Below, in pieces: positions 8,401 through 15,688 of a stretch of DNA of 23,055 nucleotides. A program made the translations under genes and the position numbers. The stretch is from JBFJVZ01 sp041623895 (GTDB lineage: Bacteria; Planctomycetota; Planctomycetia; Pirellulales; Pirellulaceae): positions 1-23,055 of the forward strand of contig JBFJVZ010000065.1 of assembly GCA_041623895.1 (NCBI GenBank). The letters are read 5' to 3'. Each line of letters opens with the position of its first letter. The first letter of the stretch is position 1. The notes beneath the pieces were generated by a model that was not told the DNA's origin, did not search any database, and was given only the letters and a program-made list of their open reading frames with translations.

Positions 8401-10276
8401 CGTCACGGTCTTCAACTACCTGAGCGATTCACAAACGGTACGACTGCGACTTGAGAATGCCGACTGGTTCGAGTTGCTGGATGAATCAGAAAAGCAAGTC
8501 AACATTGAGGCCGACGATGTGATCCGCGTGGGCTTTCGAATTCGCGTCAAACAAATCGGCAAACATGAGCTTCAAATCAGGGCGGATGCCGACAAGGCCG
8601 CAGATGCCGTTCGCCGAGAAATCAGGGTAGTCTCCGACGGCCGCCGCGAAGAACACGTTCGCAGCGGCGTGATTGACGAAGGAATCGTTTTTGATGTGAA
8701 TACTCCTGAACGGGCAATCGATGGCAGTGCTCGGGCAATCCTGCAGATCTATCCGTCGACCTTTAGCCAGGTCGTCGATGGGATCGATGCGATCTTTCAC
8801 AGTCCGTCGGGGTGCTTCGAACAAACATCCTCCACCACCTATCCAAATGTTCTTGCCTTGGAGTATCTGCGGCGGACCGGAAAGACCAATCCCAGCATTG
8901 AGGCCAAGGCAACTCACTTCATTCATATGGGTTACCAACGACTGCTGAGCTTCGAAATCGCGGGCGGCGGATTTGATTGGTTTGGCAATCCGCCGGCAAA
9001 ACAAACGTTGACCGCCTATGGATTGATGGAATTCAACGACATGGCTCGTGTTCATAATGTCGATCCGCAAGTTTTGAAACGGACGCGAGCATGGCTGATG
9101 AATCAGCGCAATGCCGACGGTTCCTGGACACCGGACCGGCGGCGGATGCATGATGATCCAACACGTTCGCTGAAGCTGGCGACACTCGCCACCACGGCTT
9201 ACATTGCGTCCGCAGTTTTTTCGGAGCATGCCGGTGACGCCATGGCAACGCGCCGGTACTTGCTTTCCCATCGTGCCGAGTCGATCGATTCGCCTTACTT
9301 GCTCGCTTTGGTCAGTAACGCGTTACTGAGTATCGATCCGTCCGGCGATTCTGCTGCCAGTTACCTGAGAGCTTTGCGATCGGCAGTGATCCGGTCGGCA
9401 GATGGAAAACTCGCTTGGTGGCAACAGCAAAAATTCAATCAAACGATTTTCTACGGCGCGGGTCGTAGCCAAGACATCGAAACGACGGCCCTTGCGGCGA
9501 TCGCGCTGATCCGATCCGGACGCGACGGCGCCATCGCGCGCGACGCACTTGCTTGGTTGATCGAACAAAAAGATGCTCGCGGCATCTGGCATTCGACACA
9601 AGCCACCGTGCTCGCACTGAAAGCACTGTTATTGGGCTCAGGGCAATCGCTCGACGACAACAAAAATCGTGAGATCGAGATCACCGTCGATGGCGATGTG
9701 GTCAACAAGGTGCTGATCGCCGCCGAACAATCCGATGTGGTGACGCGCGTCGATCTGACACGATACCTGTCCAAAGGAAAGCACCGGCTTGCTGTGAATG
9801 ACTTGGCCTCCATCGGTGCCGGCTATCACTTTGCCAACACATATCACGTGCCTGAGAGCAACGAATCCGACAATCTTCAAACTCCTTTCTTGGTGACACT
9901 CCAATACGATCGCCAGAACATTCATCCCGGTGAATCCGTAACGGCAACCATCACAATCGATAATCAACTTGACCGCTCGTTGCCGATGGTGACCGCGCGG
10001 CTGCCGGTTCCGCCCGGATTCGCATACCAAAGTGATTCGCTGGAAACGCGCCGGCAATCGAAAATCGCCAAGGCGGAAGTCAAAGCGGATCACGTCGTCG
10101 TCTACCTGCGCGAACTAGGACCGCGACGCGTTTTTCAGGCCGAATATCAATTGCAAGCCACGACGCCGGCCAAAGTAGCGGCCGCACCCGCGCTGGCTTA
10201 CTGCTACTACGAACCGGAAAAACGAGCGACCAGCAGCGCTGCAACGTTAACGGTTGACAACCCGCCGGTGGAATAA
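5435..10276 (+). CDS. Anti-sigma-like / alpha-2-macroglobulin fusion with embedded prepilin-type helix in the bait position
   Basis: This 1613-residue protein begins with an anti-sigma-like helical region (about 5-78: DINERADMYLHGLLSAAQA, EALWEHRVALEEAVARR), lacking the zinc-binding HxxxCxxC motif. One membrane helix follows (about 83-101), then an extracytoplasmic A2M body. MG2-like and further macroglobulin domains start at about 211 (SDKPRYQPGQTIRLR). The bait-domain landmark ALGLAAVDESVFAIG is around 655-669. The A2M domain is at about 913-960 (FPETLLWRPELITDDSGAA, SITDWRLS). The thioester domain follows from about 1100 with GCFEQ, the Cys1127/Gln1130 thioester pair. A receptor-binding-like domain ends the protein (about 1490-1613). 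Bacterial A2Ms trap proteases by bait cleavage and thioester attack. Between bait landmark and A2M domain sit two more hydrophobic helices (806-822 and 836-857), the second a prepilin-like segment. Coupling to the upstream sigma gene is inferred from 13-bp spacing and the N-terminal domain. Confidence 0.88.
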   Translation: MSQQEYDINERADMYLHGLLSAAQAKEFRERCEALWEHRVALEEAVARRQALQNLPRVELPETLVRSTMARIEQHDQHPISKAFWSVAAVAAVLLACFHVYSATYQPSPYDLLIFGQNEWIADSEASIRVRLVNRQTNQALAGVPVTIALSNDAAEQSGEVTLASFQTDHNGTGVPSLRIPAWDGPCTLTCTATTPAGTEVVARPVKLKRSWQVMLTSDKPRYQPGQTIRLRCLAIRHPDRRVVAGQPVVFTVIDPKGNVIFKSREVSSRFGIASTDCGLADEIIQGSYQVRCAVGDSESELQLEVRNYVLPKIKLSVQLNKSFYQPGDLLRGTIEVDYTFGKPVAGGNVQIRATVVELNDQADRAKLPLSRNTAELMEAKTDTQGQAEFEFRVPEIADRDWQDRQTMTLSFDITAQDSAGQRNEWTERTIITRSPIHIDLIPEQKTLATGIANKIYVYTTYADGRPAKTRVAISGLDQELSTSDLGIASFSLSPSDQTAIEKTIRAVDESGLIGRAEVTLRCDRPANSFLVRTGKAVYDGGDTIDFTIIGNGQEPVYIDLLKDGQTMLTRTVITSNGKGRCSLDLPPELFGTLEVVAYRFDGPAIPIRKSMLIYVRQANNLQIEIAADQPTYRPGDRAKLSFRLTDETGNRAPGALGLAAVDESVFAIGSSPSFAQTQYSRSEQQRLQSILARYPWSPKLDAQGPEQTELERALFAIAAPTTFDRDTFLRSLVDTYLDGNAEILDVLKRPDWQQLIDLSWLPPEVASILQADDSCHSLQGTTYPEKKRQAERIRRDWTRNAKTSWGMLLLVTFIGLMIDVVSREQRKGTNSGCGITVVELLVVIMIVGILVGLCLPAVQAARESSRRMSAANELRNIAYALEAARLSEGLPNPNSVASGPDSPTTPRLRHYFPETLLWRPELITDDSGAATLEIDLADSITDWRLSASAVTASGATGGAQSAIRVFQPFFVDFDLPVTMTRGDEITVPVTVFNYLSDSQTVRLRLENADWFELLDESEKQVNIEADDVIRVGFRIRVKQIGKHELQIRADADKAADAVRREIRVVSDGRREEHVRSGVIDEGIVFDVNTPERAIDGSARAILQIYPSTFSQVVDGIDAIFHSPSGCFEQTSSTTYPNVLALEYLRRTGKTNPSIEAKATHFIHMGYQRLLSFEIAGGGFDWFGNPPAKQTLTAYGLMEFNDMARVHNVDPQVLKRTRAWLMNQRNADGSWTPDRRRMHDDPTRSLKLATLATTAYIASAVFSEHAGDAMATRRYLLSHRAESIDSPYLLALVSNALLSIDPSGDSAASYLRALRSAVIRSADGKLAWWQQQKFNQTIFYGAGRSQDIETTALAAIALIRSGRDGAIARDALAWLIEQKDARGIWHSTQATVLALKALLLGSGQSLDDNKNREIEITVDGDVVNKVLIAAEQSDVVTRVDLTRYLSKGKHRLAVNDLASIGAGYHFANTYHVPESNESDNLQTPFLVTLQYDRQNIHPGESVTATITIDNQLDRSLPMVTARLPVPPGFAYQSDSLETRRQSKIAKAEVKADHVVVYLRELGPRRVFQAEYQLQATTPAKVAAAPALAYCYYEPEKRATSSAATLTVDNPPVE
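7841..8041 (+). other. Membrane hairpin with prepilin N-terminal motif inside the A2M bait position
   Basis: Residues 803-869 of the 1613-residue protein hold a first hydrophobic helix (W806-V822), a 13-residue hydrophilic loop with three basic residues (S823-G835, including REQRKG), and a second helix from I836. The segment GCGITVVELLVVIMIVGILV, then GLCLPAVQAARESSRRM, closely matches the prepilin-type cleavage/methylation segment at the N-terminus of planctomycete DUF1559 proteins (consensus GFTLVELLVVIAIIGIL, then LLPAVQAAREAARR). The expected cleavage Gly is G835 and the required Glu at +5 is E840. Basic loop residues place the site on the cytoplasmic side, where prepilin peptidase works. 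Helical similarity continues to about residue 885 (NELRNIAYALEAA), but the rest of the DUF1559 domain is absent. Confidence 0.8.
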
Positions 10277-10378
10277 CGGCATTCCTCGAGAATCATGTAG
10301 GGATAATATCGTAGCGGAATTCGAGAGAAGTCCGATCCACAGCCGTTTCCGACTTCCCTCACATCAATTCTGAAGATG

Positions 10379-13300
10379 CTACAGTGGCAAGAGTTCGCTG
10401 CTGCTGTCGTCTTCGCTGCCGGCGCGTTCGGCAATCACAACATCGATCGCTTCGTGCGCGGTTAATCCCGGTGAGTCGAACGATGCCAGCTTTTCACCTT
10501 CGCCTTGAATTCCCGGGTCCGAGAAGGATGAAGCGATGATCTGATCGATCGAGTTGTCAATGTCGTCACCAGTCGCCAGCAGCACCTCTTCGATCATGTC
10601 GTTGATGATCAACAAAGCGTCTCGCGCCGACAGCATGCCATCGCCGGTGGTGTCGAAGTAGAACAATTGAACCGCATCGGCGTTACCGATTTGACGCTCG
10701 ATCTCTTCGCTGTCACCACCGCCATAGCGTTGCAGCCAGTTGATCACATTCAGCGCGTCGAGGGCAGATCGTTTGCCATCTCGGTTGACATCCAACGTCA
10801 GTTCGTGATTCTGCCAGTCGATATCGGGATCCACCGTCGCGAAGGCATCGATCAGTGTTCCCGCCGCGTCGCGGGCGGTGTAGCGAATACGATGATTGAC
10901 CAGCGACCGGGAAGTTGGTGTGAAGCGAATTCGCTTTCCATCGACTACATCGACTTGGCCTTCGCCGTCCAACAGCGTCGCTCCCAAGATCTGTACGTCT
11001 TCGCCGACGCCGTCGTTATCGGTGACATCGATCGTGACCGGGCTGCCGACCTCGGTGTCGACAAAGTCATCGGTGCCGTTGCGCTCAAACACCAGCGATG
11101 CGACGACTCCATCGGGTTGCAGCAAATGCGTGACTTTCAGTTCTTGATTTGACAGCGAGTAAAGATGCTCGCCGATTCGCACCGTGCGGTCGGCGCGGGA
11201 ATCGAATTCGATCGAGTCCAATTCTTCGATCCCCGTATCGGTATCGATTCGCAGCGTGCGGACGGCTGACTGCTCGGGCGAGTCGAAAATGGGATCGCTA
11301 TCTTCGATATTCCAGGGATGGATCTTGCTGTAAATCGGTAACGCCAAGATTCCCGATTCCGGGAAATAACTGATCGCGTGATGGTCACGCAAATCCCAGG
11401 GGCTGTCTTCGGCAAACGGTGAAAACGTGCTCCGGCCGCCAGCGAATTCGTACCGATCTTGCACGACCGGTTCGGAAGGATCACTAACGTTAAACAGCGA
11501 GACGATCAGCCCGTCGTACAAACCGTTTTCTTCATCCGCGTCACGCCCGACTCCGAACAAGTGGTCTTCGCTGATGATGTGCAAGTACTGAGAATAGCCG
11601 GGCGTTTTGAGCTGTCCCAGAATCTGCGGCGCGGTCGGCTCGCTCAGATCGATCACAAACAGCGGGTCGACCCGACGGAAGGTGACCACGTAGCCGCGAT
11701 CCCCCGCGAAGCGGACGGCGTAAACCTGTTCACCGGGTGCCAAATTCGTGGCGCCGCCGAGCAACTCAAACGCCTCATCGGATTGCTGCAACACGTAAAC
11801 GTTCGTGCCGTCATCATCGTCCGAAACCGACCACCACGAATTCTCGGTGGCGATCCGCAGCAAGCCATCATGTTCATCCAGGGAGAAACTGTTGTTCAAC
11901 ACACCTGGCACTGCGCCGGATGCCGACAAATCCACCGTGCCGTCATCGGTAATCGCGAAGCGCTCGATCGCAGTGGAAATCAAGGGACGTTCGGGAACGT
12001 CAATCAAAATCGGCAACTCATCCTCAAAGGAGTGCGATGACCGATGATCGGTTCTCGTCACGTAAATCGACGTCGGCGTCACCAGCACATGCTGGCCGGA
12101 TTGGCTGATGTCCCAGTCACTGGCGCCGCCGATCTCGCTGGAGGTGTCAAAGGTAATGATGTTCAAGCGGCCTTGATAATCGGGGATGCCGACATCAAGC
12201 GGATCGACCAGCATCGAGGGAACATCCGTGTCGGGGTTGCCGGCCGCGTCAAAAACTTGCTGGCTGGGAAAAACGAACTCGACCAACGAATCACGGACCC
12301 GCTGCAGGTACTGGTCGCCCGTTTCAAAGAAACAGAACTCATCCGTATCGTCACACTTGGTTTCCAAATCTGGAAACTGCACACCAAATTGATCGGTGAA
12401 CACATACAACGACTCGCCGGCTCGCCGCGCCTGTTTGAATTGGCCATCGACGACAGTTGTCCAAACGGTCTGGATGGCTTGTGGATCGGATACATCCAGT
12501 GTCGTGACGACCGTTTGCCGTTCCCGCTGCGAAAGCACGGTTAAGCGGTCGCCTTCCAGATCAAGTGAAAGAACGCGATCCTGGAATAACTGCCGGGACA
12601 CAATCCTCGGCGCGTCGGGCTGCCGTACATCAACGACGGTCAACAGATTCTCACCATCCGGTTCCGGGATCGGTGCAAATCCGCGCGGCAAGCCGAACCA
12701 GGGAAAAAAGTCCCATTCGCGCCAGTTGTCATGATCTGGCGAGGACAGCACATACAAGAATTCGCCGTCGGTCTTGACGCGATCCGATTCGTCAACTTCG
12801 GCAATTTGATTGTTGGTGCCCGACACATTCTCCGCTGCATTGTCGAACTCTGCTATCGCGACAGTCGGGTCTGCACCGGGAGCAAGATCCAAGAAATCGA
12901 AGTGGATTCGCCGCTCGTGCTGATCAAATTCGGCAACGCCAAAACTGTACTGATGACGCTGGACGGCTTGTTGGACAAGTTGCTGTTGCAATTGTTCCGG
13001 CCACAGGGCATCGCGTTGCTGCCCGTCAACGCGAACTTGCGCTGTACCTTCGAGCGTGTAGCCGTCCTGATCGATTGCGGTGTAGACAATGGTTTCGATT
13101 CCCTCAAAACCTGCCGCCGGGGTATAGATCAAATGGGTTTGATCGTCATCGATCGCGATTTCACCGCCGCTGTCGCTGCGAAACTCTTGCAGCGTCAGAA
13201 TCGGTTCTTGACCGATATAGCGGGCGTTGCGAATGTCGTTACTGAGCACGTCCAGGATCTTGAGCTGACCGCCAACGTCGACGGCAAACCAATCGTCCAC

Positions 13301-13741
13301 GGCCAGCAACGGTTCGACCACGTTGACCGCGATCGTCTTGGTCAACTCGTCGGCTTCTACCCCGGCTGCAGTCTGCCCATCGGCATTCACATCGTCCTGG
13401 GCAAGCGTGAGGGTGACGAGATCGATGCCCACAAAGCCGGGATCGGGTTGGTAGAGAATGGATTGGCCCCGAGGCGCGACTTTCACCAACCCGTGTTGCG
13501 ACTGAGCCGCTTCGATCAGGGAAGATTCGCCTCCCCATCCATCGGGCGACGCCACATCAACAGCCGGGCGAATCCCGTCGCTGAATGGAAAAAACACATT
13601 CAGCTCAATCGGCTCTGCTTCGTCGCGGCGGACTGTGAACTGGTCCCCGGCGGGCCAATACCAAAGATCGGGAGCGATCAACGTCAGCAAATGCCTTCGT
13701 TCCAGGTTCTCAAGCCTCGGTCGACGGAATCGTGACAACAT
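10379..13741 (-). CDS. Large secreted beta-propeller protein with LEPR-XLL-like leader, cadherin-like repeats and dockerin
   Basis: The protein has about 1120 residues from the ATG at 13739-13741, which has AGGG about 6 bases upstream; an in-frame GTG nine codons earlier (13768) is the alternative. The N-terminus RFRRPRLENLERRHLLTL resembles the LEPR-XLL-type leader found on many large planctomycete extracellular proteins. Cadherin/Ig-like repeats follow (about 140-240, with LLAVDDWFAVDVGGQLKIL; and about 890-970, with VGSPVTIDVTDNDGVGEDV). The central region, from NNQIAEVDESDRVKTDGEFL (about 309-328), is a secreted beta-propeller domain of the Pfam Beta_propel type. Residues about 980-1065 carry dockerin type I calcium loops, LDVNRDGKRSALDALNVINW and FDTTGDGMLSARDALLIIND. 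A surface-bound or complex-associated role is inferred. It is convergent with the A2M gene (102-bp gap, no strong terminator seen). Plus-strand frames inside it are shadows. Confidence 0.87.
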   Translation of the reverse strand: MLSRFRRPRLENLERRHLLTLIAPDLWYWPAGDQFTVRRDEAEPIELNVFFPFSDGIRPAVDVASPDGWGGESSLIEAAQSQHGLVKVAPRGQSILYQPDPGFVGIDLVTLTLAQDDVNADGQTAAGVEADELTKTIAVNVVEPLLAVDDWFAVDVGGQLKILDVLSNDIRNARYIGQEPILTLQEFRSDSGGEIAIDDDQTHLIYTPAAGFEGIETIVYTAIDQDGYTLEGTAQVRVDGQQRDALWPEQLQQQLVQQAVQRHQYSFGVAEFDQHERRIHFDFLDLAPGADPTVAIAEFDNAAENVSGTNNQIAEVDESDRVKTDGEFLYVLSSPDHDNWREWDFFPWFGLPRGFAPIPEPDGENLLTVVDVRQPDAPRIVSRQLFQDRVLSLDLEGDRLTVLSQRERQTVVTTLDVSDPQAIQTVWTTVVDGQFKQARRAGESLYVFTDQFGVQFPDLETKCDDTDEFCFFETGDQYLQRVRDSLVEFVFPSQQVFDAAGNPDTDVPSMLVDPLDVGIPDYQGRLNIITFDTSSEIGGASDWDISQSGQHVLVTPTSIYVTRTDHRSSHSFEDELPILIDVPERPLISTAIERFAITDDGTVDLSASGAVPGVLNNSFSLDEHDGLLRIATENSWWSVSDDDDGTNVYVLQQSDEAFELLGGATNLAPGEQVYAVRFAGDRGYVVTFRRVDPLFVIDLSEPTAPQILGQLKTPGYSQYLHIISEDHLFGVGRDADEENGLYDGLIVSLFNVSDPSEPVVQDRYEFAGGRSTFSPFAEDSPWDLRDHHAISYFPESGILALPIYSKIHPWNIEDSDPIFDSPEQSAVRTLRIDTDTGIEELDSIEFDSRADRTVRIGEHLYSLSNQELKVTHLLQPDGVVASLVFERNGTDDFVDTEVGSPVTIDVTDNDGVGEDVQILGATLLDGEGQVDVVDGKRIRFTPTSRSLVNHRIRYTARDAAGTLIDAFATVDPDIDWQNHELTLDVNRDGKRSALDALNVINWLQRYGGGDSEEIERQIGNADAVQLFYFDTTGDGMLSARDALLIINDMIEEVLLATGDDIDNSIDQIIASSFSDPGIQGEGEKLASFDSPGLTAHEAIDVVIAERAGSEDDSSSELLPL

Positions 13742-13804
13742 GTTGCCCTGATAAGTTGAAGTTCTCACGTTTCCGCTAGCGCTCTGTCAACTTTTGACTT
13801 TAGG

Positions 13805-13868
13805 GTAGCCGGGTTCGCCAGAATTCGGTTCGTTCCAAGATACCCCGAAGTCTGGCGACATCGGCTAC
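13805..13868. repeat. Imperfect 24-bp inverted repeat (dispersed palindrome type)
   Basis: The left arm (13805-13828) and right arm (13845-13868) pair at 20 of 24 positions around a 16-base loop. Matching blocks are GTAGCCG/CGGCTAC outside, TCGCCAGA/TCTGGCGA in the middle and TTCGG/CCGAA inside. It lies 64 bases upstream of the minus-strand beta-propeller gene start, with no T-run. A mobile or dispersed palindrome is more likely than a terminator. Confidence 0.6.
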
Positions 13869-14004
13869 GACCACCACGCTAAGATTGAATCTGGACAAAG
13901 CACTAGTGTGGACTCTGCATCGGGCAGACGCCACGGTAATTGGCCAAAAACGTCAGCCGATTAGGCTCAGACGCTCCATTGCCGACAAAAGTTCCCGATC
14001 CCGT

Positions 14005-14027
14005 AGGTGCGGCATCCTGCCGTACCT
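14005..14027. repeat. Short hairpin at the head of the tandem repeat block
   Basis: AGGTGCGGCA and TGCCGTACCT form a 10-bp stem (one G-T pair) around TCC. The hairpin sequence and the bases after it recur in altered form at 15487, after the radical SAM gene, so it belongs to a dispersed family. Confidence 0.5.
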
Positions 14028-14034
14028 GATTTCG

Positions 14035-14136
14035 GCACGGCTGGAAGGTGAGCCTGCGTGGACAACCTGCACGGCTGGAAGCCGAGCCTACGTGGAAAAC
14101 CTGCACAGCTGGAAGCCGAGCCTGCGAAGCGACGTG
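14035..14136. repeat. Three tandem 34-bp repeats (14035, 14069, 14103)
   Basis: Each unit starts GCACGGCTGGAAG or GCACAGCTGGAAG and continues with ..GAGCCT(G/A)CG. The first two units end TGGA(C/A)AACCT; the third diverges at its end (AAGCGACGT). There are no spacers, so this is not a CRISPR array. The block lies 70-170 bases upstream of the radical SAM start and is followed by a small hairpin, GCAAAT-TTCTTG-ATTTGC (14136-14153). Together with the palindrome at 13805-13868 it fills much of the gene-free stretch 13769-14208. Confidence 0.8.
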
Positions 14137-14208
14137 CAAATTTCTTGATTTGCGGACATAATACGGGTTCCGCCGCTCCGTCACTCCAGTCACCTCTTCC
14201 GAGTCACC

Positions 14209-15486
14209 ATGTACATTCGTCTCGCTCGTCGTTTCCTGACCGAGACCAACAAACGCTTGTTGGCCAAGGCGATTTGGACGTTGGGCGTGAAAGGACTGTG
14301 GAGCGTTCACAAACACAAGCGGCGGCTGAAGCGCGGTGAATTCTTTCCCCCGTTTTTGTATCTGTCGGTCATCAACAGCTGTAACCTGCGGTGCCAAGGT
14401 TGCTGGGTCGACGTGGGGGCCAAACAGCATCGCATCGAAGTGGAGGCGGCCAACAAAACCATCGCCCAGGCAAAAGCGATGGGCAACAGTTTCTTTGGCA
14501 TTTTGGGTGGCGAGCCCTTCATGCATAAAGATTTGTTGAAAATCTTTGACCAAAACCGCGGCGTCTATTTCCAAGTCTTTACCAACGGTCACTTCATCAC
14601 CGACGAAGTCGCCTCGGAACTGAAACGATTTGGCAACGTCACGCCGCTGATCAGCGTGGAAGGTTCGGAAATCATCAGTGACCAGCGTCGCGGCCGCGAT
14701 GGTGTGCTGAGTCAAACGATGAAAGGCCTGGAAACGGCCTTGCGGCACAACCTGTTGGTCGGTGTTTGCACCAGCGTCTGTAAAAGTAACATCGACGACT
14801 TGGTCCAGGACGCCTGGGTGGATCGCTTGATCGAAATGGGGGTGATGTATTGCTGGTATCACATCTATCGCCCGGTCGGTCCCGAAGCGAATCCTCAATT
14901 GGCGCTTTCCAGTGACCAGCAACGCCGCGTCCGTCAATTCGTGGTCGACACCCGAGCCACCAAACCGATCATCGTCATCGACGCCTATCACGACGACGCC
15001 GGCAACGCGCTTTGTCCCGCAGCGACCGGCTTTACTCATCACGTTGGGCCGTGGGGAGATATCGAACCGTGTCCCGTGATTCAGTTGGCGACTGAATCGA
15101 TTCACGACCAGCGGCCGCTAGCGGAAACTTTCAACGAGTCACAGTTCTTGCGGGATTTTCGTGAATTGACAGCACAGCACACGCGTGGCTGCGTGATCAT
15201 GGAGCGGCCCGACTTGCTGATCCAGCTGGCCGAAAAGCACGCAGCGCGCGATACCACCGCGCGAGGCTCGGTGATCGAAGAATTACAACAAGTCACGCCG
15301 CGGCGCAGCCAGTACCAACCTGGCGATGAGATCCCGGAAAGAAGCTTTGTCTATCGTTGGGCAAAGAAATATGCTTTCAATGATTTCGGGGCCTACACAC
15401 GTCACTTTGACGCTAGCAACTACCGCGATCCCGACGCCGCGGATGGCACGCCCGCAGACGAGCATGCGCTGCCAGTTTTGCAATAG
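14209..15486 (+). CDS. Radical SAM enzyme
   Basis: This 425-residue enzyme has the radical SAM CxxxCxxC motif as CNLRCQGC (Cys58, Cys62, Cys65), which binds the [4Fe-4S] cluster that cleaves S-adenosylmethionine. It is followed by the SAM-binding GGEP (100-103) and a TNGHFI strand. The C-terminal half contains extra cysteines (ALCPAATGF; GDIEPCPVIQ; RGCVIMERP), which may bind an auxiliary cluster as in SPASM-type proteins, though the spacing is not classic. The basic N-terminus (LARRFLTETNKRLLAKAIW, then HKHKRRLKRGE) could touch membrane or nucleic acid. The substrate is unknown; HpnH-like and SPASM maturase-like families are alternatives. The ATG at 14209 has only a weak GAG upstream. An antisense frame of 400 codons (13903-15105) is a shadow. 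Confidence 0.88.
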   Translation: MYIRLARRFLTETNKRLLAKAIWTLGVKGLWSVHKHKRRLKRGEFFPPFLYLSVINSCNLRCQGCWVDVGAKQHRIEVEAANKTIAQAKAMGNSFFGILGGEPFMHKDLLKIFDQNRGVYFQVFTNGHFITDEVASELKRFGNVTPLISVEGSEIISDQRRGRDGVLSQTMKGLETALRHNLLVGVCTSVCKSNIDDLVQDAWVDRLIEMGVMYCWYHIYRPVGPEANPQLALSSDQQRRVRQFVVDTRATKPIIVIDAYHDDAGNALCPAATGFTHHVGPWGDIEPCPVIQLATESIHDQRPLAETFNESQFLRDFRELTAQHTRGCVIMERPDLLIQLAEKHAARDTTARGSVIEELQQVTPRRSQYQPGDEIPERSFVYRWAKKYAFNDFGAYTRHFDASNYRDPDAADGTPADEHALPVLQ

Positions 15487-15545
15487 TTGCCGCATCCTGC
15501 CGTACCCAATTGCCGGTGAAACTTTTCGCACGGTTGGCAGCCGCA
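15487..15545. repeat. Diverged copy of the 14005-14080 repeat family
   Basis: Starting just after the radical SAM stop, GCCGCATCCTGCCGTACC repeats the hairpin core seen at 14009-14026 with one change. It is followed by ATTGCCGG and, after a few bases, TTCGCACGGTTGGCAGCCG, which parallels TTCGGCACGGCTGGAAGCCG of the tandem block. Two partial copies therefore flank the radical SAM gene. Confidence 0.5.
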
Positions 15546-15635
15546 CCGGCGAGAATTCCGGCGGCAGTCTCCGTTCTTCAGTGACCATCTTTCCTCTTTA
15601 CACCTGTCCACTACTTTTTCTATAGCCCGGTTGAA

Positions 15636-15655
15636 TCCGCCACGGCATTGGCGGA
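15636..15655 (+). promoter_or_regulatory. 7-bp hairpin in the mscS-type gene leader
   Basis: TCCGCCA-CGGCAT-TGGCGGA is a perfect 7-bp stem with a 6-base loop, 34 bases before the GTG of the channel gene. It has no T-run, so a simple terminator for the upstream gene is unlikely. TTTTTCTATAG at 15616-15626 just before it could be a -10 region. Function unknown. Confidence 0.3.
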
Positions 15656-15688
15656 ACGAACAATCCATCCACAGAAGGAACGCTAACG

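Noticed and set aside
8486..9271. 261-codon minus-strand frame
   Set aside because: Antisense to the A2M gene across its thioester domain, where the plus strand is clearly coding.
10277..10378. Rho-independent terminator between the convergent A2M and beta-propeller genes
   Set aside because: Only a weak ATTCCTCGAGAAT palindrome is present, with no stable stem followed by a T-run.
12731..13735. 334-codon plus-strand frame
   Set aside because: Antisense to the beta-propeller/dockerin gene, which has recognisable domains throughout. The open frame follows from codon bias.
14035..14136. CRISPR array
   Set aside because: The 34-bp units are directly adjacent, without spacers, and there are no cas genes nearby.
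13885..14339. Short plus-strand frames crossing the tandem repeats
   Set aside because: Their sequence is the repeat translated (WKPSLR-type units); one runs into the radical SAM gene in the wrong frame.
13903..15105. 400-codon open frame on the minus strand
   Set aside because: It lies antisense to the radical SAM gene and runs into the tandem repeats. The plus-strand frame has clear motifs and the minus frame has none.
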